The translations under genes were made by a program, and so were the position numbers. From the NCBI GenBank assembly GCA_013141075.1, contig JABFRQ010000005.1:124001-188000 (forward strand): a stretch of 64,000 nt of DNA, in the 5' to 3' direction. The stretch comes from Methylotenera sp. Lineage in GTDB: Bacteria > Pseudomonadota > Gammaproteobacteria > Burkholderiales > Methylophilaceae. The notes under the pieces are model-generated. The model was not told the DNA's origin. It saw only the letters and a program-made list of their open reading frames with translations, and searched no databases. This document shows positions 42,481 through 52,786 of this stretch, piece after piece (position 1 is the first letter of the stretch; every line of letters starts with the position of its first letter).

Positions 42481-42582
42481 TTTTCATTAACTTGGCACTC
42501 GACATTTCACAAACTTTGCATTATCTGTGAGAATCATTTTGCATTTCATTGAGACTGTTTGCACTTTCTGTGGGATTCGACA
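42481..42582 (-). repeat. Tn7-like right end with closely spaced TnsB-type sites
   Basis: Read from 42582 inwards: CACAGAAAGTGCAAAC (42557-42572), TCAATGAAATGCAAAA (42537-42552), CACAGATAATGCAAAG (42514-42529), GCCAAGTTAATGAAAA (42481-42496). Confidence 0.85.
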
Positions 42583-42587
42583 ACTAC
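42583..42587. other. Target-site duplication (right copy) of the Tn7-like element
   Basis: ACTAC; identical to 10435-10439; 4 bp from the gyrB stop codon. Confidence 0.85.
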
Positions 42588-42591
42588 ATTG

Positions 42592-45024
<2,433 letters not shown>

Positions 45025-45058
45025 TTAAATTTATTTCAATTTTAAAGTGTATTGCTAG

Positions 45059-45074
45059 CGTTTCACGTGAAACA
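45059..45074. promoter_or_regulatory. parS centromere-like site
   Basis: cGTTTCACGTGAAACA (15/16 of TGTTTCACGTGAAACA). Confidence 0.85.
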
Positions 45075-45085
45075 TAGCCTAGCGC

Positions 45086-46186
45086 TTATATGCGCATTGG
45101 CATTACTACATATTTATAATCTAAATTATTTGGCACAGTGATTAAGCAGCTACTGTTTGCATCTGCAAATGAAAAGTTTACTTGCTCACTATTTGTGTTG
45201 TTGAGTACATCAATTAAATAAGTGACGTTAAAGCCAACATCTAGCGCATCGCCCGCGTAGTTGATTTCTAGCTCTTCTTCAGCTTCTTCTTGGTCGCTAT
45301 TAGTACTAATGAGTTTTAAATTATTGTTACTTAACACCATGCGTATGCCACGATATTTTTCGTTAGATAAAATTGAAGCGCGCTGCATAGCTAGCAATAC
45401 ACCCACTCTATCAGTCGTGAATGTGTTTTGATGCCCTGTTGGAATTACACGGTTGTAATCAGGGAACTTGCCATCAATGACTTTAGAAATCAATTTAAAG
45501 TTACTGAAACTAAAGTTTACTTGATTACTAGATAATTCAATTTGCACATCTTCATCGCTATCATCTAGCAATTTAATAAGTTCTACCACGGTTTTGCGCG
45601 GCAAAATTACATCTTGTTTATCGTAATTTTGTTTTAATTCAGTTGAAGTAAAGCTTAAACGGTGGCCATCTGTGCCCACAATATTTAATCTGTTTGACGA
45701 TACTTCAAACAATAAACCATTTAAATAATAACGAATATCTTGCTGCGCCATGGCAAATTCAACTTGTTTCAATAAGTCTTTTAGTTGGCGCTGGCCTATA
45801 GTAACCAAGGTGCTTTCACCTTGTGTTTTGGTCATTACAGGGTAATCTGCTGCAGGTAAGGTTTGTAAGTTAAAGCGGCTTTTACCAGCTTTTAGCGTAA
45901 TGCGGCTGTCATTAGTCGCCATGTTAATGTCTGAGCTATCTGGCAGAGATCTACAAATATCTAATAATTTTTTAGCTGAAATTGTAGTAGAAAAATCACC
46001 AGTAGTAGCACTTTCAACTGATAACGAAATTTGCATTTCTAAATCTGTTGCGGTGAGATGAATTTTATTTTGTTTAGCTTCTAACAATAAATTAGAAAGT
46101 ATCGGTAATGTATGTCGTTTTTCTACAATACTGGTGACAGATGTTAATGGTTTTAACAAAATTTCACGGTTAATTTGTATATTCAT
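45086..46186 (-). CDS. dnaN: DNA polymerase III beta clamp
   Basis: MNIQINREILLKPLTSVTSIVEKRHTLPILSNLLLE; C-terminal YVVMPMRI. Confidence 0.98.
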   Translation of the reverse strand: MNIQINREILLKPLTSVTSIVEKRHTLPILSNLLLEAKQNKIHLTATDLEMQISLSVESATTGDFSTTISAKKLLDICRSLPDSSDINMATNDSRITLKAGKSRFNLQTLPAADYPVMTKTQGESTLVTIGQRQLKDLLKQVEFAMAQQDIRYYLNGLLFEVSSNRLNIVGTDGHRLSFTSTELKQNYDKQDVILPRKTVVELIKLLDDSDEDVQIELSSNQVNFSFSNFKLISKVIDGKFPDYNRVIPTGHQNTFTTDRVGVLLAMQRASILSNEKYRGIRMVLSNNNLKLISTNSDQEEAEEELEINYAGDALDVGFNVTYLIDVLNNTNSEQVNFSFADANSSCLITVPNNLDYKYVVMPMRI

Positions 46187-46189
46187 ATT

Positions 46190-46490
46190 TTTTGCCTATG
46201 TTCTTAATATAATGTTTTTAATCTTATAGATTTAAAATCTACAGTTTTTTAATTTAAATTGTATATATATAAATAATAACAATAATAATGGTGCATTTTT
46301 TTGTGGATAACTACTTATTTTGTATTTAAATCAATTAGTTAAAACCACTATTTTTATCTTAACGAAAGCATATTCTGTTGTGGATAAATTGTTGAGTAAA
46401 AAACGCAATTATAAAACATGCAACCTTATACTCATTTTATCCACAGCGAATCCTTAGCTTAACTGTGTTAAAACACAACTTTAGTACTAT
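46190..46490. other. Probable oriC (dnaA-dnaN intergenic)
   Basis: DnaA boxes TGTGGATAA (46302-46310, 46379-46387) and TTATCCACA (46437-46445) with an AT-rich tract. Confidence 0.8.
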
Positions 46491-46491
46491 T

Positions 46492-47910
46492 TTAATCCCT
46501 AATTACTTGTACTAAAAAACTAATATCCCGCGTAAAAGTCGGGTCATTTTGCCTTAATAAATCTACTTCATCACAAGCGTGCATTACGGTTGTATGGTGT
46601 CTACCACCAAATGCTTCACCGATTTCAGGAAAGCTATGATTCGTAAGCTCGCGAGATAACGCCATGGCAATTTGCCTAGGCCGTGCAAAGTTACGCGTAC
46701 GCTTTTTACTATACATTTCTGCAACTTTAATTTTATAGTAATCGGCAACAGTTTTCTGAATATTTTCCATTGTTACCTGTCTGCCACGCACCGCGATTAA
46801 ATCACGTAGCGCATCTTTTGCTAAATGTACATCAATGACATGACCAGTAAATTTAGCCATGGCGATGATACGGTTTAGTGCGCCTTCAAGCTCGCGTACG
46901 CTAGAGCGAATTTGTTTGGCAATAAAAAATGCGACATCTTCAGGCAAATGTAAGTTTACCGCTTCTGCTTTTTTAAGCAAAATTGCGACACGCATTTCAA
47001 GTTCTGGCGGCTCTACCGCTACCGTTAAGCCCCAACTAAAGCGCGTACGTAAGCGCTCATCCACGTCAATAATTTCTTTTGGGTAGGTGTCGCAAGTGAT
47101 TACAATTTGTTTTTTTGCTTCTATTAATGAATTAAAAGCGTAAAAAAACTCTTCTTGTGTGCGCGTTTTTTTGGCAAAAAACTGAATATCATCAATCAAT
47201 AGTAAATCGAGCGAATGATATTGCCGTTTAAATTCATCAAAGGCTTTGTGTTCATAAGCTTTTACCACATCAGAAACATAGCGTTCAGCATGTAAGTAAC
47301 GTATTTTGGCCTCTGGATTATGCAGCTTTAATTCATTGCCAATCGCTTGTAATAAATGCGTTTTACCTAGCCCTACACCGCCGTAAATGAATAGTGGGTT
47401 GTAAGCGGTACCTGGGTTCTGTGCCACTTGTATGGCTGCTGCGCGGGCTAATTGGTTGGCACGACCTGTAACATAGTTATCAAAATTAAAACTACCATTT
47501 AAACCAGAGCTAGCTTTATCTGCAGAGCTATTATTATTTAGTGCTTTTTTAGGAGAGGTTGACTGAATGACCGCTTGAACAACCTTTGATTCAAGCAAGT
47601 TAACCTTTTCACTATTAGTAGTGTGATTAGATTGACCGTTGTTTGTGTTGGGTTTTGAATCTACTTCTGTTTCGCCGTTAGAAATAACAAAATCAATTTG
47701 AATATTAGTAAAGTTTAATTCATGTGCAAACTGCTCAATCTTTTTAAGAAAACGATCTTTCACCCACTGCATCACAAAACGATTAGGCGCAACCAAGCGC
47801 ACCGTATTACCAACTATTTCTGTAGATAGCGGTTTAATCCAGGTGTTAAATTGCTGTGTGGAGAGCTCTTGTTCAAAGCGACTGAGACAAGTAGGCCAGA
47901 AATTTTCCAT
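46492..47910 (-). CDS. dnaA: Chromosomal replication initiator DnaA
   Basis: NPLFIYGGVGLGKTHLLQAIGN, LLLIDDIQFFAKK, FGGRHHTTVMHACDEV. Confidence 0.99.
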   Translation of the reverse strand: MENFWPTCLSRFEQELSTQQFNTWIKPLSTEIVGNTVRLVAPNRFVMQWVKDRFLKKIEQFAHELNFTNIQIDFVISNGETEVDSKPNTNNGQSNHTTNSEKVNLLESKVVQAVIQSTSPKKALNNNSSADKASSGLNGSFNFDNYVTGRANQLARAAAIQVAQNPGTAYNPLFIYGGVGLGKTHLLQAIGNELKLHNPEAKIRYLHAERYVSDVVKAYEHKAFDEFKRQYHSLDLLLIDDIQFFAKKTRTQEEFFYAFNSLIEAKKQIVITCDTYPKEIIDVDERLRTRFSWGLTVAVEPPELEMRVAILLKKAEAVNLHLPEDVAFFIAKQIRSSVRELEGALNRIIAMAKFTGHVIDVHLAKDALRDLIAVRGRQVTMENIQKTVADYYKIKVAEMYSKKRTRNFARPRQIAMALSRELTNHSFPEIGEAFGGRHHTTVMHACDEVDLLRQNDPTFTRDISFLVQVIRD

Positions 47911-48029
47911 CTACTAATATTGTTCCTGTAAGTAATTGTTTTTATTTTAAAAATAACTAATTTAACGATATAATAGCGCGGTATTATTTTTATAGATTTA
48001 GCGTTACATTTTAGCTGGTTTAAGTAAAC

Positions 48030-48038
48030 TTATCCACA
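48030..48038. promoter_or_regulatory. DnaA box upstream of dnaA
   Basis: TTATCCACA. Confidence 0.7.
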
Positions 48039-48140
48039 GGCATTTAACAGAGTTTACAAAACTAAATAAACGTTGACAAAATAGGTGCTTATCGTGTCTA
48101 ATAGCGCCCTTTATAGCATTTCGCATCGCTGGAGTATTAC

Positions 48141-48275
48141 ATGAAACGTACCTATCAACCTTCTAACACACGTCGCAACCGTACACATGGCTTTTTAGTA
48201 CGCATGTCTACCAAAGGTGGCCGTGCTGTTATTGCGCGCCGTCGCGCTAAAGGCCGTAAACGCTTAGGTCTATAA
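48141..48275 (+). CDS. rpmH: 50S ribosomal protein L34 (not in ORF track)
   Basis: [44 protein letters not shown]. Confidence 0.98.
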   Translation: MKRTYQPSNTRRNRTHGFLVRMSTKGGRAVIARRRAKGRKRLGL

Positions 48276-48332
48276 TTTAAGGCCCATTAGGGCATTTAAA
48301 TATTAAGATCACATTAACAGCGCTAGTTTTCT

Positions 48333-48737
48333 TTGCGGTTATTAATGGTGCTAACTTACAAGCTTGTTAAACAAGCCAAGATGATTAAAACGGATGATTT
48401 TTCATCCGTTTTTAATTTCCGCAAACGTATTTCTACGCAATATTTAGCCATGCACTATCAGCCAAATTTGCATAACAAAGCACGTTTAGGCTTGGTGGTA
48501 GGTAAAAAAACCGCAAAATTAGCGGTCAATAGAAACTACATGCGGCGCGTGTTGCGTGAATTTTTTAGGTTAAAGCAGCATGAAATTTGCCATGTGGATT
48601 TAATTATCCGCGTACAAAAAAAGTTTAACAAAAGTGATTTTATTCAAATTAAACAAGAGTTTGATATGCTAATTACTAAAATAAATCAACGGGTTAGCAG
48701 GTCTGCAATGCTTCCACTTACTGAAAGTGATAAATAA
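48333..48737 (+). CDS. rnpA: Ribonuclease P protein component
   Basis: RLGLVVGKKTAKLAVNRNYMRRVLREFFR. Confidence 0.93.
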   Translation: MRLLMVLTYKLVKQAKMIKTDDFSSVFNFRKRISTQYLAMHYQPNLHNKARLGLVVGKKTAKLAVNRNYMRRVLREFFRLKQHEICHVDLIIRVQKKFNKSDFIQIKQEFDMLITKINQRVSRSAMLPLTESDK

Positions 48738-48742
48738 ACGCA

Positions 48743-48952
48743 ATGGCACGCATACTCACTTGGTTGATTAAAGCGTACCAAATTGTATTGAGCCCATTTT
48801 TTGGTCAGCAATGTCGTTTTTACCCAACTTGCTCACACTACGCGCTAGAAACCATCAATAAACATGGCGCCTTTCTTGGTAGCTATTATACTGTTCGTCG
48901 CTTGCTACGTTGCCACCCTTGGCACGATGGCGGGCATGATCCCATTCCTTAA
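48743..48952 (+). CDS. yidD: Membrane protein insertion efficiency factor YidD
   Basis: FGQQCRFYPTCSHYALETINKHGA...RLLRCHPWHDGGHDPIP. Confidence 0.95.
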   Translation: MARILTWLIKAYQIVLSPFFGQQCRFYPTCSHYALETINKHGAFLGSYYTVRRLLRCHPWHDGGHDPIP

Positions 48953-49017
48953 TGTTACTGCTCTAAAATATACCGCTATAATTTTTTACTAAAATTTTTT
49001 AAAGATAAGTCAAAATC

Positions 49018-50667
49018 ATGGATACAAAACGTCTCATACTGTTTGTTATATTTTCAATGTCAATTTTGATGTTGTGGGAAGCTTGGCAGCGCGAGCATAC
49101 GCCAGCGCCAGTTGTTCAACAGCAGGTGCAGGCTAGTAATCAAACGGTTAATGGTGTGCCAGCAGACGCCACAACAAATGCGGGTACTACGGCGATTGAT
49201 GGTACTTTTAAGCTGCTAGCAGGCCAACGCATTAGCGTGACGACTGACTTATATAAAGCTGATATTGAAACTACAGGCGGCGATTTACGACGATTAGAGC
49301 TACTTAAGCATCGCGCCGCAAACGTGGCAGATAACGATAAATCAAACTTCGTATTGTTAGATGATGCAGCAAAACCAATGACTTATGTTGCTCAAACAGG
49401 GTTGATTGGCGCTAATTTGCCATCACACAATGCGGTGTTTACTAGCACGGCCACAGCTTACCAAATGCAAGCAGATAAAGACACCTTAGAAGTACGTTTA
49501 AGCTGGGTTGGCGAAGGTGTTACGGTAGATAAAATTTACACTTTTCACCGTAATAAATATGTGATTGATGTGAATTATGAAATTAAAAATGGCTCAGCAG
49601 CTGCTATTACGCCAGAAGTGTACTATCAAATAGTGCATGATAATGAGTCTAATCAAGGCTCTGCATTGATGCCAACCTTTACAGGTGGCGCTTATTACAC
49701 CGAAGCGCATAAGTTCGACAAAATTGCGTTTTCAGATATGGAAAAAGAGCCGCTTAATATTGAATCTAAAGATGGCTGGGTTGGCTTGCTACAACATTAT
49801 TTTGTAAGTGCTTGGATTCCTAAAGATGGCTTAGCACGTAAGTTTTATACTGAAAAACTAAATGAGCATATGTATAGAATTGGCACGAGAAGCACTCTGC
49901 CTAGCATTGCCGCAGGCGCTACTTATAGCATTCCAGCGCGCTTATTCTCAGGCCCGCAAACTAAAGATGATTTGATAGCAACTGCGCCAGGCTTAAAATA
50001 CACGGTTGATTACGGCATGTTGACGATAGTAGCAACCCCGTTATTTTGGGTGCTTTCTAAAATTAACGGCCTAGTACACAACTGGGGCATAGCCATTATT
50101 TTGCTCACTCTGCTCATTAAAGCGCTGTTTTATCCTTTATCAGCTAAGAGCTATCGCTCAATGGCGCAAATGCGTGAATTAGCGCCGCGTTTAGAATCTA
50201 TGAAGAAAAAATTTGGTGATGATCGCCAAAAAATGCAACAAGCCATGATGGAGCTTTACAAGACTGAAAAAATCAACCCGATGAGTGGTTGCTTGCCAAT
50301 CTTGTTACAAATTCCAGTGTTTATTGCACTTTATTGGATGTTATTAGGCTCAGTTGAGTTACGCCACGCGCCATTTTTTGGCTGGATTCAAGACCTTTCA
50401 GCCATTGACCCTTACTACATTTTGCCTTTAATCATGGGTGCTTCTATGATTATTCAAACCAAGCTTAACCCAAAACCAACTGACCCAATTCAAGCTAAAG
50501 TGATGACATGGATGCCAGTGATATTCAGCGTATTCTTCTTCTTCTTCCCTGCTGGGTTGGTGTTGTATTGGGTAGTGAATAACATCGTTTCAATTTGGCA
50601 ACAATGGTATGTGAATAAATCTATTCATGCTGCAGCTTTGCTAAAAAAATCAGGTGGAAAGCACTAA
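49018..50667 (+). CDS. yidC: Membrane protein insertase YidC
   Basis: [50 protein letters not shown]. Confidence 0.98.
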   Translation: MDTKRLILFVIFSMSILMLWEAWQREHTPAPVVQQQVQASNQTVNGVPADATTNAGTTAIDGTFKLLAGQRISVTTDLYKADIETTGGDLRRLELLKHRAANVADNDKSNFVLLDDAAKPMTYVAQTGLIGANLPSHNAVFTSTATAYQMQADKDTLEVRLSWVGEGVTVDKIYTFHRNKYVIDVNYEIKNGSAAAITPEVYYQIVHDNESNQGSALMPTFTGGAYYTEAHKFDKIAFSDMEKEPLNIESKDGWVGLLQHYFVSAWIPKDGLARKFYTEKLNEHMYRIGTRSTLPSIAAGATYSIPARLFSGPQTKDDLIATAPGLKYTVDYGMLTIVATPLFWVLSKINGLVHNWGIAIILLTLLIKALFYPLSAKSYRSMAQMRELAPRLESMKKKFGDDRQKMQQAMMELYKTEKINPMSGCLPILLQIPVFIALYWMLLGSVELRHAPFFGWIQDLSAIDPYYILPLIMGASMIIQTKLNPKPTDPIQAKVMTWMPVIFSVFFFFFPAGLVLYWVVNNIVSIWQQWYVNKSIHAAALLKKSGGKH

Positions 50668-52015
50668 CCCCTTAGCTATGCCTAACGACACTATTGCCGC
50701 CATTGCCACAGCCAGTGGCGCGGGCGGCATAGGCATTGTGCGGGTGTCAGGCTCTGCCGCCAGCCTAATAGCGGCGGGCGTTCTAGGGCATTGCCCTGCC
50801 GCTCGCCACGCGGCTTATTTACAATTTAAACAAGCAGATGGCGAACTAATCGACCGCGGCATCGCCATTTTTTACCCTAATCCACATTCGTATACGGGTG
50901 AAGATGTGCTTGAACTGCAAGCGCACGGCGGCACAGCGCTTATGCAGATTTTGCTAGCGCGTTGTATAGCTTTAGGTGCGCGCCAAGCAGAGCCAGGTGA
51001 ATTTACCCGCCGCGCCTATTTAAATGACAAAATTGATTTAGCCCAAGCTGAAGCAGTAGCCGATGTAATTAACGCCGCTACGGTTGAAGCCGCAAAAAGC
51101 GCAGTGCGCTCGCTTTCTGGCGAATTCTCGCAACGTATTAACGCCCTATTGCTTAAGCTGATTGATTTACGCATGTTTGTTGAAGCGTGTTTGGATTTTC
51201 CTGAAGAAGAAATTGATTTTATTACGCAAGGTCGCGTGGCAGAAAAATTAGACGCGATTATTGCCGAATTAAAATCTGTATTTGCAAAAGCCAAGCAAGG
51301 CAGTTTATTGCGTGAAGGCATCAACGTGGTTTTGGTCGGCCAGCCTAATGTTGGAAAATCCAGCTTGATGAATCAACTTGCGGGTGAAGAAATTGCAATT
51401 GTCACCCCGATTGCTGGCACAACGCGTGACACCATAAAAAATGCTATTCAAATAAATGGCGTACCCTTGCATGTTATTGACACTGCAGGTTTGCGTGATA
51501 CGGATGATGAGGTAGAAAAATTTGGCATTGCGCGAACTTGGCGGGCTGCAGAAACGGCCAATATCGCATTATTATTGGTAGATTCAGCCCACGGCATTAC
51601 CGAAACTGAAAAATCGATTCTAGCCCGCTTGCCGCAAGAAATACGCAAAATTTGGGTACATAATAAAATTGATGTTGCTAATGAAGCGCCCTCTTCCCAA
51701 GAAAAAGACAGTGCAACGCATATTTACTTATCTGCCAAAACTGGCGCAGGAATCGACTTACTCAAAAGCCAATTGTTAAAAATTGCAGGTTATGAAAATA
51801 ATTCTGAAGGCGTTTTTATGGCACGCGCCAGACACTTAGACGCGCTGATAAAAGTGGATGCACATTTAGCAATTGCTAGCGCGCAAATAAAATCGGCCGA
51901 GTTAGTGGCAGAAGAACTAAGAATTGCGCAAGAAGCCTTAAGCAGCATTACGGGTGAATTTACGCCAGATGATTTATTGGGCGAAATATTCAGCAAATTT
52001 TGCATTGGTAAATAA
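50654..52015 (+). CDS. mnmE: tRNA modification GTPase MnmE
   Basis: [39 protein letters not shown]-terminal IFSKFCIGK. Confidence 0.98.
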   Translation: MESTNPLAMPNDTIAAIATASGAGGIGIVRVSGSAASLIAAGVLGHCPAARHAAYLQFKQADGELIDRGIAIFYPNPHSYTGEDVLELQAHGGTALMQILLARCIALGARQAEPGEFTRRAYLNDKIDLAQAEAVADVINAATVEAAKSAVRSLSGEFSQRINALLLKLIDLRMFVEACLDFPEEEIDFITQGRVAEKLDAIIAELKSVFAKAKQGSLLREGINVVLVGQPNVGKSSLMNQLAGEEIAIVTPIAGTTRDTIKNAIQINGVPLHVIDTAGLRDTDDEVEKFGIARTWRAAETANIALLLVDSAHGITETEKSILARLPQEIRKIWVHNKIDVANEAPSSQEKDSATHIYLSAKTGAGIDLLKSQLLKIAGYENNSEGVFMARARHLDALIKVDAHLAIASAQIKSAELVAEELRIAQEALSSITGEFTPDDLLGEIFSKFCIGK

Positions 52016-52021
52016 TTGCTT

Positions 52022-52087
52022 GTCATTGCGAGCGTAGCGCGGCAATCTAAAATGTATCGCAGATTGTCGCGCTACGCTCGGAATGAC
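52022..52087. repeat. REP-like palindromic element (family 1)
   Basis: GTCATTGCGAGCGTAGCGCGGCAATCT...AGATTGTCGCGCTACGCTCGGAATGAC. Confidence 0.85.
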
Positions 52088-52154
52088 AAAATAAAAAAGG
52101 CGCATTAAGCGCGTTTTTTATTATCTAGAAAACCGCTAATTACTTAACACGGGT

Positions 52155-52484
52155 TTACTTAACAAAGTTACCTAACAATTTGTATTGTTCTGCTAGCAAG
52201 TAATAAAACACTAGGCGAGATTTTAATCTATCTTCTTTCATTTTTAGGCAAACCGCTTCAATTGCAGCATCTAGATCTGCATCTGAATTTGTAAGGCCTA
52301 ATTTTTTCTTTAAAAAGTTTTGGCGTACAGTTTCTTTTTCGCTCGCATCAGTACATGCTACGTGGCGTGCATCTGCATTGTTTAGCACTAAAGCGTAGGT
52401 TTTAGCCATGCCAGCCAAAGCGGCATCGTTAATTGATGAAGTGTATTTTGCGAGTGCAGCTTTATGCTCTTGAATATCGGCCAT
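52155..52484 (-). CDS. DUF2853 family protein
   Basis: MADIQEHKAALAKYTSSINDAALAGMAKTYALVL; DUF2853-like length and composition. Confidence 0.7.
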   Translation of the reverse strand: MADIQEHKAALAKYTSSINDAALAGMAKTYALVLNNADARHVACTDASEKETVRQNFLKKKLGLTNSDADLDAAIEAVCLKMKEDRLKSRLVFYYLLAEQYKLLGNFVK

Positions 52485-52651
52485 TGATTTCTCCTAAAAA
52501 TAATTTTAAATAGTTAAATTACAGGTGCTACAACGCTAAGTGTATAGGCATTATGCGTTGTCTGCACGGGCTTTTACACAAGTTCGCTGGTAACACTATA
52601 GGCGCGTAACTACCTATTCGTCAATAGTTTAACAATGTAAAAAATTGTTAG

Positions 52652-52667
52652 TGTTTCACGTGAAACA
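52652..52667. promoter_or_regulatory. parS site
   Basis: TGTTTCACGTGAAACA exact 16-mer. Confidence 0.92.
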
Positions 52668-52676
52668 CTCATTGCA

Positions 52677-52739
52677 TTATTGCGAGCGTAGCGCGGCAAC
52701 CTAACGCTTTCAGATTGCCGCGCTACGCTCGCAATCACG
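52677..52739. repeat. REP-like palindromic element (family 1)
   Basis: TTGCGAGCGTAGCGCGGCAACCT...AGATTGCCGCGCTACGCTCGCAA. Confidence 0.8.
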
Positions 52740-52786
52740 GCGGGTGTATACTTGCTGTGGATAAAATAAAAAGAGTAAATCTAAAT

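Larger units (their letters stand above)
10440..42582. mobile_element. Tn7-like transposon, ~32.1 kb
   Basis: Matching ends (TGTCGAATgCCACA vs TGTCGAATcCCACA), multiple TnsB-like repeats at both ends, 5-bp TSD, internal tnsABC + two tniQ genes. Confidence 0.9.

Noticed and set aside
52715-52786. ORF-track N-terminal extension of the MmeI-like enzyme
   Set aside because: Derived from translation of the upstream REP-like element; the conserved-looking start is the ATG at 52787 (MALSWNEIK).
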